Positions 43,738-55,572 of a DNA stretch of 64,000 bases are shown piece by piece. A program made the position numbers and the translations under genes. Origin of the DNA: Pseudarthrobacter sulfonivorans (GTDB lineage Bacteria; Actinomycetota; Actinomycetes; Actinomycetales; Micrococcaceae); contig NZ_JANFCZ010000003.1 of assembly GCF_024391045.1 (NCBI RefSeq), positions 124,001 through 188,000 of the forward strand, given 5' to 3'. How positions within the stretch are numbered: the first letter of the stretch is position 1; each line of letters begins with the position of its first letter. The notes beneath the pieces were generated by a model that made no database searches, was not told where the DNA came from, and was given only the letters and a program-made list of their open reading frames with translations.

Positions 43738-45645
43738 ATGAGCAAAGGATCGCCGATCAGCCCCTCGCTGATGGCTACCAAGTCCGCTGGAGCCCCCAAG
43801 GCTCCGGAACGTGCCGACCGAACGGCTGACCACGCCGTTTCCGTCACTGATGTTGCCGCCGTCTCTCCTGTCCTTGGGCCGAACAACGTTGTACCCCCAA
43901 CGGTGATGACCGGCTCAGAAGCTATTGTCCGCTCGCTCGAAGAACTCGGCGTGGACGATATTTTTGGTTTGCCCGGTGGCGCGATCCTGCCTACCTATGA
44001 CCCCTTGATGGCCTCCAGGATGAATCACGTCCTGGTCCGTCACGAACAGGGAGCCGGCCACGCCGCGCAAGGCTATGCCATGGTTACCGGGCGGGTGGGC
44101 GTCTGCATCGCCACCTCCGGCCCCGGTGCCACCAACCTCGTTACCGCCATCATGGATGCCCACATGGACTCCGTGCCGCTGGTGGCCATTACCGGCCAGG
44201 TGTCCAGCGGTGTGATCGGCACCGACGCATTCCAGGAAGCCGACATTGTGGGCATCACCATGCCCATCACCAAGCACTCGTTCCTGGTGACGGACCCCAA
44301 CGACATCCCGCATGTGATGGCCGAAGCGTTCCACCTGGCCTCCACGGGACGTCCCGGTCCGGTGCTGGTGGACGTGGCCAAGGATGCCCAGCAGGGCAAG
44401 ATGACGTTTTCCTGGCCACCGAAAATCGACCTCCCCGGCTACCGGCCGGTGACCCGCGGCCACAACAAGCAGGTCCGCGAGGCCGCGAAGCTGATCGCCG
44501 CAGCCACCAAGCCGGTCCTGTACGTGGGCGGCGGTGTGGTCAAGGCCCACGCTTCGGCCGAACTCCGCGAACTTGCCGAGCTGACCGGCGCCCCCGTTGT
44601 CACCACCCTGATGGCCCGTGGAGTCTTTCCGGACTCCCACCCGCAGCACGTGGGCATGCCCGGCATGCACGGCACGGTCTCGGCCGTCACTGCGCTGCAG
44701 CAGTCGGATCTCCTGATCACGCTCGGCGCACGCTTCGACGACCGCGTCACGGGCGTGCTGAAGACGTTCGCTCCGAATGCCAAGGTGATCCACGCCGACA
44801 TCGATCCCGCGGAAATCTCGAAGAACCGCACAGCCGACGTGCCCATCGTGGGCTCGGTCAAGGAGATCATCCCCGAACTTTCCGAGGCCATCCGGTCACA
44901 GTTCGAGACAACAGGCACCCCCGACCTCACTACGTGGTGGGCCTTCCTGAACAACCTCAAGGAAACCTACCCGCTGGGCTGGACCGAGCCGGAAGACGGC
45001 CTCACCGCCCCGCAGCGCGTCATTGAGCGCATCGGTGCACTGACCGGTCCTGAAGGCGTCTATGTTGCCGGCGTGGGCCAGCACCAGATGTGGGCCGCTC
45101 AGTTCATCAAATACGAGCGCCCGCATGCCTGGCTGAACTCCGGCGGTGCCGGCACCATGGGTTATGCCGTTCCTGCCGCCATGGGTGCCAAGGTGGGGGA
45201 GCCGGACCGCGTGGTCTGGGCGATCGACGGCGACGGCTGCTTCCAGATGACCAACCAGGAACTGGCCACTTGCGCGATCAACAAGATCCCCATCAAGGTT
45301 GCCGTCATCAACAACTCCTCGCTGGGCATGGTGCGCCAGTGGCAGACCCTCTTCTACGAGGGCCGCTACTCCAACACCGACCTGAACACCGGCCACGAGA
45401 CCGTCCGGATCCCGGACTTCGTCAAGTTGGCCGACGCGTACGGCTGCGCTTCGTTCCGTTGTGAGCGGGACGAGGACATCGACGCGACCATCCAGAAGGC
45501 CCTCGAGATCAATGACCGTCCCGTGGTCATCGACTTCGTGGTGAGCCCCGACTCCATGGTGTGGCCGATGGTGCCCGCCGGCGTAAGCAACGACCAGATC
45601 CAGGTTGCCCGCAACATGACCCCGGTATGGGAAGAGGAGGACTGA
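43738..45645 (+). CDS. ilvB: acetolactate synthase large subunit
   Basis: 635 residues. ThDP enzyme making acetolactate or acetohydroxybutyrate from pyruvate. N-terminal 50 residues are a Ser/Ala/Pro extension; the domain starts [30 protein letters not shown] with the ThDP glutamate in [15 protein letters not shown], the FAD region [18 protein letters not shown] and [11 protein letters not shown], and the C-terminal ThDP motif [15 protein letters not shown]...[11 protein letters not shown] (GDG to NN). Two bases before ilvN. Confidence 0.97.
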   Translation: MSKGSPISPSLMATKSAGAPKAPERADRTADHAVSVTDVAAVSPVLGPNNVVPPTVMTGSEAIVRSLEELGVDDIFGLPGGAILPTYDPLMASRMNHVLVRHEQGAGHAAQGYAMVTGRVGVCIATSGPGATNLVTAIMDAHMDSVPLVAITGQVSSGVIGTDAFQEADIVGITMPITKHSFLVTDPNDIPHVMAEAFHLASTGRPGPVLVDVAKDAQQGKMTFSWPPKIDLPGYRPVTRGHNKQVREAAKLIAAATKPVLYVGGGVVKAHASAELRELAELTGAPVVTTLMARGVFPDSHPQHVGMPGMHGTVSAVTALQQSDLLITLGARFDDRVTGVLKTFAPNAKVIHADIDPAEISKNRTADVPIVGSVKEIIPELSEAIRSQFETTGTPDLTTWWAFLNNLKETYPLGWTEPEDGLTAPQRVIERIGALTGPEGVYVAGVGQHQMWAAQFIKYERPHAWLNSGGAGTMGYAVPAAMGAKVGEPDRVVWAIDGDGCFQMTNQELATCAINKIPIKVAVINNSSLGMVRQWQTLFYEGRYSNTDLNTGHETVRIPDFVKLADAYGCASFRCERDEDIDATIQKALEINDRPVVIDFVVSPDSMVWPMVPAGVSNDQIQVARNMTPVWEEED

Positions 45646-45647
45646 AC

Positions 45648-47284
<1,637 letters not shown>

Positions 47285-47320
47285 GGCTGCACTGCAGGCG
47301 CCCTGCAGGGTGCCCTCGTG

Positions 47321-47357
47321 AGGCCGGGTTCACTTAACAATGTGAGCCCGGCCTTTC
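47321..47357 (+). terminator. terminator of the ilvBNC operon
   Basis: Arms AGGCCGGGTTCAC (47321-47333) and GTGAGCCCGGCCT (47342-47354), one mismatch, 8-base loop, followed by TTT. Confidence 0.8.
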
Positions 47358-47408
47358 CGTACGCCTAGACTTGTTCCATCCCAAGGACTGCAACGCAGAG
47401 GATCACCC

Positions 47409-48998
47409 GTGTCAAAACCCGTAGTACTGCTCGCCGAAGAACTTTCACCCGCCACCGTCGAGGCCCTGGGCCCGGACTTCGAAATCCGCCAGACTGACGG
47501 CTCCGACCGCTCCCAGCTGCTGTCCGCCATCGTGGACGTGGACGCCATCCTGGTCCGTTCCGCCACCCAGGTGGATGCCGAAGCCATTGCCGCAGCCAAG
47601 AACCTCAAAGTCATCGCCCGTGCAGGCGTGGGCCTGGACAACGTTGACATCAAGGCTGCTACCCAGGCCGGTGTGATGGTTGTTAACGCCCCCACGTCGA
47701 ACATCGTTTCCGCTGCCGAACTGACGGTGGGCCACATCCTGAGCCTGGCCCGCCACATCCCGCAGGCCAGCGCCGCCCTCAAAGAGGGCGAATGGAAGCG
47801 GTCCAAGTACACCGGCATCGAACTGTACGAGAAGAAGGTCGGCATCATCGGCCTGGGCAGGATCGGCGCACTCGTGGCGGCCCGCCTGAAGGGGTTCGAC
47901 ACCAAGATCCTCGCCTACGATCCCTACATCACGTCCGCCCGCGCCGCCCAGCTGGGCGTACAGCTGGTCACCTTGGACGAACTGCTGGCACAGTCGGACT
48001 TCATCACCATCCACATGCCCAAGACGCCCGAGACGGTGGGCATGCTCGGGGCCGACGCGTTCAAGAAGATGAAGAAGACGGCCTACGTCATCAACGTCGC
48101 CCGTGGCGGCCTGGTAGACGAGGAAGCCCTCCACGCCGCGCTGAAGGACGGCGAGATCGCCGGCGCCGGAGTGGACGTCTTCGTCAAGGAACCCAGCACC
48201 GACCTGCCGTTCTTCGAGATGGACAACGTGGTGGTCACCCCGCATCTGGGTGCCTCCACCGACGAAGCCCAGGAGAAGGCGGGCGTCTCGGTGGCCAAGT
48301 CCGTGCGCCTGGCCCTCGCCGGTGAACTGGTGCCCGACGCCGTCAACGTCGCCGGCGGCGTCATCGCCCCGGACGTGCGCCCCGGCATCCCGCTGATCGA
48401 AAAGCTGGGCCGGATCTTCACCGCACTCACGCATGCCTCCCTGACCCAGTTCGATGTTGAAGTAGCTGGCGAAATCGCCTCCCTGGACGTCAAGGTCCTG
48501 GAACTTGCGGCACTCAAGGGCGTCTTCGCGGACATCGTGACCGAACAGGTGTCCTACGTCAACGCCCCGGTCATCGCCGAGCAGCGGGGCATCAACGTCC
48601 GGCTGATCACCACGCCGGACACGGAGTCCTACCGTAACCTCCTCACCCTGCGTGGAGCCCTCAGCGACGGGACGCAGATTTCTGTCGCCGGTACACTGAC
48701 CGGCCCCAAGCAGGTCCAGAAACTGGTCGGCATCAACGGCTACGACGTCGAGATCCCCATCAGCGAACACCTCGTGGTGGTTTCCTACGCCGACCGGCCT
48801 GGTGTGATCGGTACCATCGGCCACATCCTGGGCATGAACAACATCAACATCGCCGGCATGCAGGTTGCCCGCCAGGCCGAGGGCGGCCAGGTCCTCGCCC
48901 TGCTGACCATCGACTCGGCCGTGCCGCAGCAAGTGCTGGACGCCATCAAGGCAGGCATCGGCGCCGAGATGGTCCGCGAAGTCGATTTGGAAGATTAG
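47409..48998 (+). CDS. serA: D-3-phosphoglycerate dehydrogenase
   Basis: 529 residues, GTG start with AGAGGA upstream and a TAGACT -10 box about 40 bases earlier. First step of serine synthesis. N-terminal 2-hydroxyacid dehydrogenase domain with ARAGVGLDNVD, NAD motif VGIIGLGRIGALVAARLKGF, and NVARGGLVDEEAL / TPHLGASTDEA with the catalytic Arg, Glu and His. The about 320-450 region is the ASB domain of long SerA proteins, and the C-terminal ACT domain (LVVVSYADRPGVIGTIGHILGMNNINIAGMQV) binds serine as feedback inhibitor, the same type as M. tuberculosis SerA1. Confidence 0.97.
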   Translation: MSKPVVLLAEELSPATVEALGPDFEIRQTDGSDRSQLLSAIVDVDAILVRSATQVDAEAIAAAKNLKVIARAGVGLDNVDIKAATQAGVMVVNAPTSNIVSAAELTVGHILSLARHIPQASAALKEGEWKRSKYTGIELYEKKVGIIGLGRIGALVAARLKGFDTKILAYDPYITSARAAQLGVQLVTLDELLAQSDFITIHMPKTPETVGMLGADAFKKMKKTAYVINVARGGLVDEEALHAALKDGEIAGAGVDVFVKEPSTDLPFFEMDNVVVTPHLGASTDEAQEKAGVSVAKSVRLALAGELVPDAVNVAGGVIAPDVRPGIPLIEKLGRIFTALTHASLTQFDVEVAGEIASLDVKVLELAALKGVFADIVTEQVSYVNAPVIAEQRGINVRLITTPDTESYRNLLTLRGALSDGTQISVAGTLTGPKQVQKLVGINGYDVEIPISEHLVVVSYADRPGVIGTIGHILGMNNINIAGMQVARQAEGGQVLALLTIDSAVPQQVLDAIKAGIGAEMVREVDLED

Positions 48999-49051
48999 GA
49001 GCATCACCAAAGTGAACAACGCGTGACCGGAGCTTGGCCCGGCCACGTATG

Positions 49052-49120
49052 ATTGGCCGGTCTGCGTACAATGGCTAGGTCCTGTTTCAGGACAGCGCCG
49101 GCAGACCGGCCAATAATTTT
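49052..49120 (+). terminator. nested hairpin behind serA
   Basis: Perfect 14-bp arms ATTGGCCGGTCTGC (49052-49065) and GCAGACCGGCCAAT (49101-49114), enclosing a second perfect stem GTCCTG/CAGGAC with a TTT loop, then AATTTTT. A TACAAT at 49067-49072 could be a -10 box for the following ABC genes, in which case the inner stem lies at the start of their mRNA. Confidence 0.7.
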
Positions 49121-49204
49121 TGCACACCACCCAGCTGAAAATCCACGATGTCCGCCGCCCGCGGACCGTGGTGTGCGCACGCAATCCAGGTTTCAGGGAG
49201 CCCA

Positions 49205-52000
49205 ATGAACGCCGTCCAGAGGTTCATCAGAAGCAAAGTGCTGCTGTTGACCGCGGCCATCTTGATCGCAGCCATGTGCTTGTCGGTCCTCGTCCAAGGC
49301 CAGTCACAAGCAGCCCTCAAGAGGACGGTGGATGAGAACTCTCGCGGACTCTACGACGTCCTCGTGCAAGCCAAGGCAGGGTCCTCCGCGCTGATGCAGC
49401 CGGAGATCGCCAACGGCGGAGGGGGCATCGGTTTCGACCAGCTCGACGCCATCCGGAAGCTGTCCGGAACCTCCGTTGCCGCCCCCATCAGCCTGGTGTC
49501 CCGCGTGACGCAGAACCTGGAAGCGCCGCGCCTCGATGCCATGGACTTCCTGGGCTACAACGCCGGCCTGGCCGGCACCGCCACCGCCGATCAGGCGGCC
49601 GGCGCGACTGACCCCGCGAAGTGGCCCGCGGCCGAATCTGTCCTGAGTGACACCCCAAAGAAGTACCGCCTCACCGCCAGTGCAGTCAGTTCCGACGGCG
49701 TCTCCGAACAGGTGCTCTTCAAGTCCTCCGCCGAAGGTTCGCTGGGCAAAGCCAAGCTCGTCCAGGAGCAGACGGCCGGCGGCCCCAGCATCCGGATCGC
49801 AGCACCGGCAGGCGAGACCGGCATCAAGTTCCCGGCCCCGGCCGGCGGCTCCGAGCACAACCTCTTCAACCTGTCCGTGTCCCTGCCCCTGTCACCCGAG
49901 GTGACCGAGTCCGTCGTCGCCGTCGACCCTGTGGCTGAGCGGGCTCTGCTTGGCTCCGCCGGCGACTTCCTCGCACCCCTGGAGAAGGCTCCGCCCGCCG
50001 ACGCCCGCAACGCCGGGGCGATCGGCCGGCACTTCGAAAGCCTCTTCACCAACGGCATCAGCATGCAGGAACTCCAGGACGGTCCCGATTTCCTGGGCGT
50101 CAAGCTCAAGTACTGGGCCCCGCTGATGACCCAGTACCAGCAGGCCAAGCGCACGGGCCAGCTCACCGCGGACTCCCAGGGCATCCCGCTGATTGTGCGC
50201 TCCGGAACGTCCCTTGACTTGAAGTACAACGTCAAGATCGAAGAGATCGACGCGGCCGGCAAGGTGGTCAAGGACGTTGGCACGGCTACCCGGTCACTGG
50301 GCAAGGACTACCTGCCCTTCGTGTCCAAGGACCCCTTCGCCCTGTCCTGGCCCGGTTCCACCGACCATTCATCGCTTCTGGGCCCACAGAGCAACTTCAA
50401 CCAGGGCCTGTACACGCCGGCCACCTGGAGCACGGACTTTGCCGCGGCGCCCAAGTACACCGACGGCGACGCAGCTTCCAACGGCGCTGTCCAGAAGACG
50501 GCTACCCCGGGCGACTGGGTGACCGTGAACAGGCTGCCGGAGAAGAGCGCCAGCGGCGCCCCGGTGGACCAGACCCAGCGGGCGCCCGTTGATGAAAGGT
50601 CCTACCGCGAGGACCTGGCCACGGGGGAGAAGCTCGCAGCTCCGTTGGCCATGGTGTACGGCACGTTCGACCCCGCCGCCGTCGGCGCTGCCGCCGGTGA
50701 CGTCAACCGCCTCCCGCTCGGGGGCTACGATCCGACGCCGCTGACCCTCACGAAGGATGCCAACGGCAAGGCCGTGGCCGCCACGGACCTCAAGCCGTCG
50801 CTCAGCGCCACGGGGCTGGCCAGCCAGTCCGCCGGTGCGATCACCGACTTCTACGGCCTCGCCGCAGCCCGCGGCTACAAGAGCAACGCCGCCGTGATCG
50901 ACGCCGTCCGGGTCCGGGCCAAGGCCCCGGGCAGCTGGAAGGAAGCCCAGCCGGAGGTCGAGAAGCTCGCCGCCGAGATCCGCGAGATGGGCCTGGAAGC
51001 AACCGTGGTTGCGGGCTCGGCCCGTGAGGACGCCAACATTTTGGTCCCGGGGTATTCGAAGGACGACGCCGGCAAGGAATCCGCGCTGGGCACGGTCAAA
51101 CAGTCCTGGGTGCGCCAGAACGCCGCCGACGCCGTCTCGGGTTCGCTGACCGGAACCAACGTCACCCTGCTGTTCCTGACCCTGTGCGGCGCGGCACTGC
51201 TGACCGGTGCCTCCACCGTCAGCTACATCCGGAAACGCAGACGCGAAGCCGGCACTCTGCGTGCCATGGGCTGGACCCAGCGGCGGATCCGGTCCTGGGT
51301 GCTGGAAGAGTTCGGTGTCGGTGCGGCCCTGCTCGCGGCCGCCGGGATCGTGTTGAGCCTGGTGAGCTGGAGCCTGACCACAGCGGTCGTGTCCGCCGCA
51401 GTCCTGGCCCTCTACGCAGCGGCAGCCGTCTTCGCGGCGCAGCAGCTGCGGCACCGGGACGAAATTGACCAGGAACCACAGCATGACGAACGGCTGATCC
51501 CCGTCGATTCACCGCTGACGTTCGCCAACCGCCAACTCAGCACCAACAAGTTCAACACCTTGTCACTCGCTGTGGCAGTGGGCGTGTTCGGAGCTGCGGT
51601 GGGTGGACTGGTAGCCCTGCTGATCGACATCCCACGTGCTGCCGGCGCCAGCGCGCTGAGCGGCCTGGCCGCGGCCAGCGTCGCCCTGCCCAGCATGCTG
51701 CTGGCCCTGGCCGGCGTCGCCGTTGGGCTGACACTGACCCTGGTGACAGGCAGGTTTGAGCTCAACGCCAAGCGCCAGTACCTGGGCATCCTTGAAGCGA
51801 TGGGCTGGAACCCGGACATGCTCCGGCAGGTCCGCCTGTTCGAAAACGCCCTCGTGGGCACGGTGGCGCTTCCGCTGGGCGTCCTGGGCGCCCTGGGCAT
51901 CGGCCTGCTGCTCGCCCCCTATGCCGCACTGTGGGCCGGCGTTGCCGGACTTGTGGCTGTACTTTGCTGGATACCGATTGCAACGAAAGTGGTCCAATGA
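49205..52000 (+). CDS. ABC transporter permease, FtsX/MacB type
   Basis: 931 residues from the ATG at 49205 (AGGGAG upstream). One helix at the N-terminus (VLLLTAAILIAAMCLSVLVQG), a 600-residue extracytoplasmic domain without cysteines, then two FtsX-like helical blocks, about 655-760 and 790-930, each containing the cytoplasmic coupling helix RREAGTLRAMGWTQRRI and KRQYLGILEAMGWNPDML. This duplicated FtsX layout fits mechanotransmission or lipoprotein/peptide export rather than import. The stop overlaps the ATG of its ATPase gene. Confidence 0.88.
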   Translation: MNAVQRFIRSKVLLLTAAILIAAMCLSVLVQGQSQAALKRTVDENSRGLYDVLVQAKAGSSALMQPEIANGGGGIGFDQLDAIRKLSGTSVAAPISLVSRVTQNLEAPRLDAMDFLGYNAGLAGTATADQAAGATDPAKWPAAESVLSDTPKKYRLTASAVSSDGVSEQVLFKSSAEGSLGKAKLVQEQTAGGPSIRIAAPAGETGIKFPAPAGGSEHNLFNLSVSLPLSPEVTESVVAVDPVAERALLGSAGDFLAPLEKAPPADARNAGAIGRHFESLFTNGISMQELQDGPDFLGVKLKYWAPLMTQYQQAKRTGQLTADSQGIPLIVRSGTSLDLKYNVKIEEIDAAGKVVKDVGTATRSLGKDYLPFVSKDPFALSWPGSTDHSSLLGPQSNFNQGLYTPATWSTDFAAAPKYTDGDAASNGAVQKTATPGDWVTVNRLPEKSASGAPVDQTQRAPVDERSYREDLATGEKLAAPLAMVYGTFDPAAVGAAAGDVNRLPLGGYDPTPLTLTKDANGKAVAATDLKPSLSATGLASQSAGAITDFYGLAAARGYKSNAAVIDAVRVRAKAPGSWKEAQPEVEKLAAEIREMGLEATVVAGSAREDANILVPGYSKDDAGKESALGTVKQSWVRQNAADAVSGSLTGTNVTLLFLTLCGAALLTGASTVSYIRKRRREAGTLRAMGWTQRRIRSWVLEEFGVGAALLAAAGIVLSLVSWSLTTAVVSAAVLALYAAAAVFAAQQLRHRDEIDQEPQHDERLIPVDSPLTFANRQLSTNKFNTLSLAVAVGVFGAAVGGLVALLIDIPRAAGASALSGLAAASVALPSMLLALAGVAVGLTLTLVTGRFELNAKRQYLGILEAMGWNPDMLRQVRLFENALVGTVALPLGVLGALGIGLLLAPYAALWAGVAGLVAVLCWIPIATKVVQ

Positions 52001-52752
52001 CAAACCAGACGAATGTTCACCGGAGCCGGAGGTCCGGCTCCGCTGAGACACCCCTGCAGACCCGCGCCAACACCATCGTCAAGTCCGCGGACCACGGGAC
52101 CCCGCTGGAATTGAGCGATATCACCATCCGCTACGGCGGCGGTAAGGGCGGTGCCGAAGCGGTCAGCGTGGTGGAGGGCTTCGACCTCACCCTGCACGCC
52201 GGCGAGATGCACTGTGTCGCGGGCCGAAGCGGCTCCGGCAAGACCAGCATCCTGACGGTCGGAGCCGGCCTGACGCTGCCGACGTCGGGCCGCGTTTTCT
52301 GGGAAGGTGATTCGCTCGAAAGCATGGGCGACGACGAAATCGCCGACCGCCGTCGTGCCCTGATCGGTTATGTGGACCAGGGCGGCGCCCTGATCGACGG
52401 CATGAGCGCCCTGGAAAACGTCCTGCTGCCCGCTGTGCCCGACGGCGAGGTGGACCAGCGCCGTGACATGGCCAAGGACCTCCTGGACCTGGTGGGCCTC
52501 GGCCGGCGCATGCGTCACCGCCCCGCCCAGCTCTCCGGCGGTGAACGCCAGCGCGTGGCGATCGCCCGTGCCCTGATCCTGGGCACCCGCGTGCTGGTGG
52601 TGGATGAACCCACCGCCAGCCTCGACAGGGCGTCCGCGAACCGCATTATCAGCATCCTCAAGGACACCACCTCGGACGGCATCGCGGTGCTGGTCGCTTC
52701 GCACGACCATGAACTGGTCCGCCTGAGCGATACGCTGACTGAACTCATCTAG
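51997..52752 (+). CDS. ABC transporter ATP-binding protein (LolD/MacB-like)
   Basis: 251 residues, ATG overlapping the permease stop (ATGA). Walker A GRSGSGKTS, Q-loop VDQGGALIDGM, signature LSGGERQRVAIARAL, Walker B VLVVDEPTASLD, switch His in ASHDHELV: complete. The first 35 residues are a polar, Ser/Arg-rich extension not seen in LolD. Works with the FtsX-type permease. MetG follows 33 bp later. Confidence 0.92.
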   Translation: MTNQTNVHRSRRSGSAETPLQTRANTIVKSADHGTPLELSDITIRYGGGKGGAEAVSVVEGFDLTLHAGEMHCVAGRSGSGKTSILTVGAGLTLPTSGRVFWEGDSLESMGDDEIADRRRALIGYVDQGGALIDGMSALENVLLPAVPDGEVDQRRDMAKDLLDLVGLGRRMRHRPAQLSGGERQRVAIARALILGTRVLVVDEPTASLDRASANRIISILKDTTSDGIAVLVASHDHELVRLSDTLTELI

Positions 52753-52785
52753 CCTGCCCCTTCGCACCGAAAGTACCGTCCGCAC

Positions 52786-54345
52786 GTGACTGCTTCAGAG
52801 AAATCCCCGTTCTACATCACCACGGCCATCACGTACCCGAATGGCGTGCCCCACATCGGGCACGCCTACGAGTACATTGCCACCGATGCCATGGCCCGCT
52901 TCAAGCGGCTGGACGGGCACGAGGTGATGTTCCTGACGGGCACCGACGAGCACGGCATGAAGATTGCCCAGGCGGCCGAGAAGGAGGGCATCACGCCCAA
53001 GGAGCTGGTGGACCGCAACGCCGAGGTGTACAAGGCGGCACACGCCGCGCTGGGTATCACGTACGACCGCTTCATCCGCACCACGGATGCTGACCACTAC
53101 GCGGCGTCGCAGGCCATCTGGAAGAAGATGGAAGCCAACGGCGACATCTACCTGTCCAAGTACGAGGGCTGGTATTCGGTTCGGGACGAAGCGTTCTACG
53201 TGGAAGATGACACCGTAGTTAAGGACGACGGCGTGCGCTACTCGAAAGAGACGGACACCGAAGTCACCTGGACGGCGGAAGAGAGCTACTTCTTCCGGCT
53301 GTCCGCCTACCAGGACCGCCTGCTTGCACTGTATGAGGCCCGGCCCGAATTCGGAGCGCCGCAGTCCCGCTTCAACGAGGTCATCAGCTTCGTCCGCCGC
53401 GGACTCGAAGACCTTTCCATCAGCCGCACCACCTTTGACTGGGGCGTCCCGGTGCCCGGAAACGACAAGCACGTGATGTACGTGTGGGTGGATGCACTGA
53501 CCAACTACCTGACCGGCGTCGGATACCCGGACATCGAGTCCGAGTCCTTCCGCAAGTTCTGGCCTGCGGACGTCCACGTCATCGGGAAGGACATCTCCCG
53601 GTTCCACGCCATCTACTGGCCCGCGTTCCTCATGAGCGCCGGCCTTGAGCTGCCCAAGCGGGTCATGATCCATGGCTTCCTCCACAACAACGGTGTGAAG
53701 ATGTCCAAGTCGCTGGGCAACGTGGTGGCCCCTGCAGATTTTGTGGCACAGTACGGCCTTGACCAGGTCCGCTTCTTCTTCCTCCGCGAGGTCCCGTTCG
53801 GTGCCGACGGCAGCTACAACCACGAGGCCATCGTGGGGCGCATGAACTCCGACCTCGCCAACAACTTCGGCAACCTCGCACAACGGTCACTGTCCATGGT
53901 GGCGAAAAACTGCGAAGGCAAGGTCCCGGTACCGGGAGCGTTCACTGCTGAAGACACCACGATCCTGGCTCAGGCCAACGGGCTCCTGGAGACCGCCAGG
54001 GCAGCCTTCGAAAAGCAGGAGTTCAGCCGCGCCCTCGAAGCGATCTGGGGCGTGCTGGGTGACACCAACGCCTACTTCGCGGAACAGGCACCGTGGGTGC
54101 TGCGGAAGACCGACGTCGGCCGCATGAATACCGTACTGTTCGTCACCCTGGAAGTGCTGCGGATTGTGTCCATCCTGGCGCAGCCGGTGATGCCCCGTGC
54201 CATGGCCGCTCTGCTCGATACCCTCGGCCAGCCCGAGGGTGAAGCCCGCCAGTTCGCGGCGCTCACCACGCCCATCGTCGCCGGAACGCCCCTGCCGGCA
54301 CCTTCTCCGGTGTTCCCCAAGTACGAGGAACCGGCCGAAGCCTAG
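52786..54345 (+). CDS. metG: methionine--tRNA ligase
   Basis: 519 residues, GTG start. Class I synthetase: HIGH motif as [18 protein letters not shown] in [33 protein letters not shown] and the SVRDEAFY block. It is the short form without the C-terminal tRNA-binding domain and without the four-Cys zinc knuckle, as usual in actinobacteria. Charges elongator and initiator tRNA-Met. Confidence 0.97.
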   Translation: MTASEKSPFYITTAITYPNGVPHIGHAYEYIATDAMARFKRLDGHEVMFLTGTDEHGMKIAQAAEKEGITPKELVDRNAEVYKAAHAALGITYDRFIRTTDADHYAASQAIWKKMEANGDIYLSKYEGWYSVRDEAFYVEDDTVVKDDGVRYSKETDTEVTWTAEESYFFRLSAYQDRLLALYEARPEFGAPQSRFNEVISFVRRGLEDLSISRTTFDWGVPVPGNDKHVMYVWVDALTNYLTGVGYPDIESESFRKFWPADVHVIGKDISRFHAIYWPAFLMSAGLELPKRVMIHGFLHNNGVKMSKSLGNVVAPADFVAQYGLDQVRFFFLREVPFGADGSYNHEAIVGRMNSDLANNFGNLAQRSLSMVAKNCEGKVPVPGAFTAEDTTILAQANGLLETARAAFEKQEFSRALEAIWGVLGDTNAYFAEQAPWVLRKTDVGRMNTVLFVTLEVLRIVSILAQPVMPRAMAALLDTLGQPEGEARQFAALTTPIVAGTPLPAPSPVFPKYEEPAEA

Positions 54346-54370
54346 GTAGGACCGGGCTGACTACTTGTTG

Positions 54371-54540
54371 GTACCCGACCTGAGTACGGTTCGGGTAAAA
54401 GGCAGTATGAGCAGTCCCGGAATGCGGGTAACGAGTACTCGAGACACGGCCCAAGTGCGCTGCATAGCCTTGTCGGGTTAGCAAACTGATGATTCGCATC
54501 TGGGAGAACCGTCGTTCCGATGCTCGCTGTTTGCCTTTTT
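54371..54540 (+). promoter_or_regulatory. structured leader between metG and the surface protein gene
   Basis: The 266-bp gap holds a 7-bp hairpin TACCCGA/TCGGGTA (54372-54378, 54391-54397), a 10-bp palindrome CGAGTACTCG (54432-54441) and a terminator-like stem GCAAAC (54481-54486) with GTTTGC (54529-54534) enclosing GCATC/GATGC, followed by CTTTTT. The last resembles an attenuator 72 bases before the gene. No known riboswitch class was recognised. Confidence 0.4.
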
Positions 54541-54611
54541 GCGGCCCTGTACCGGAACGCCGTTTCTCCTCCGTCTGATCAGTTTGGACCAGACAATGGA
54601 TGGAGACGGAA

Positions 54612-55457
54612 ATGAAACGGATCCTTGCCGCCATAGGTGTCACAGGCCTCGCGTTACTCGGTGCCACCGCTCCGGCAATAGCAGGTGATAACGAAAAAGG
54701 TGATCACAAGGTCACCATCTGCCACGCCACCGGCTCGGACAACAACCCCTATGTGTCGATGACGGTCGACCTGAACGCACTCAAGGGCCACGCGGACCAC
54801 TGGGGTGACATCATCCCGGCCAACGACGGGAAGGCCATACCTGAGGGCCAGAACCTCGACAAGATGGACATCTGGAAAGCCGGCTGCACTGTCCCCGAAG
54901 ACCACGGCAACGGAAACGGCGACCACGACCACACGATCACCATCTGCCACGCCACGGGCTGGGAAAACAAGCCCTATGTGCAGGTCACGGTTGACTACAA
55001 AGGACTGAAGGATCACGCCCAGCACGGCGATGACATCATTCCCCCGACCGACAAGTGGGGAGGCCAAAACTGGGATGATACCGGCCGGGCGACCTACGAA
55101 AACGACTGTGTGCCCTGCCCGACCGAAGAAGAGACCCCTCCGGTAGAGACTCCGCCGGTGACCCCTCCGGTCGAGACACCGCCGGCGGAAACCCCTCCGG
55201 CGGAGACCCCTCCAGCGGTAACTCCTCCGGTGGCCCCGGTTGAGGTCCCCACGGGAGCCGTCGCAGCGCCACCTGTCGCAGTAGCGGCTGCGGTGACAAC
55301 CAACACCGGGTTCAATGTCCAGACCGCGGTGGCATCAACTGATACCGGGCTTGCTCCCTGGGCGGCCGGGCTGATTGTGATGATGCTCGCCGCTGCCGGA
55401 GTTGCTGCCCGCAAGGTGCTGCAGGAAGGCAGCCTTTCCGGAAACCGCAAGCACTAA
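54612..55457 (+). CDS. secreted surface protein with two VTICHATG repeats and proline-rich stalk
   Basis: 281 residues from the ATG at 54612 (GGAG seven bases upstream); the ATG at 54600 would put that GGAG inside the gene. Signal peptide to about residue 24. Two about 40-residue repeats (33-69 and 107-144), each VTICHATG/ITICHATG ... NPYV or KPYV ... TVD ... H ... H.GDIIP, with conserved Cys and His pairs. Then a stalk of TPPVE/TPPAE repeats (174-213), an Ala/Val-rich part, a TDTG motif (243-246), a hydrophobic helix (248-266) and a basic tail. That order (motif, helix, positive tail) is a cell-wall sorting signal layout, and a sortase gene follows 115 bp downstream. Confidence 0.8.
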   Translation: MKRILAAIGVTGLALLGATAPAIAGDNEKGDHKVTICHATGSDNNPYVSMTVDLNALKGHADHWGDIIPANDGKAIPEGQNLDKMDIWKAGCTVPEDHGNGNGDHDHTITICHATGWENKPYVQVTVDYKGLKDHAQHGDDIIPPTDKWGGQNWDDTGRATYENDCVPCPTEEETPPVETPPVTPPVETPPAETPPAETPPAVTPPVAPVEVPTGAVAAPPVAVAAAVTTNTGFNVQTAVASTDTGLAPWAAGLIVMMLAAAGVAARKVLQEGSLSGNRKH

Positions 55458-55572
55458 TCGCGGAAACTGACGCCCGCGAGGGCATTGGTTAAATCCTGGC
55501 AGGTGCCGTGGCCACAACGGCACGGCACCTGCCGCCAACCAGGCGCACTCCCGCCGAACATGCGAGGGAACC

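Noticed and set aside
52786..54345. T-box or SAM element ahead of metG
   Set aside because: Only 33 bp separate the ABC ATPase stop from the metG start, too short for either.
54346..54611. c-di-AMP (ydaO) riboswitch before the surface protein
   Set aside because: A GTCGGGTTAGC segment looked suggestive but is in the wrong orientation and the other conserved blocks are missing.
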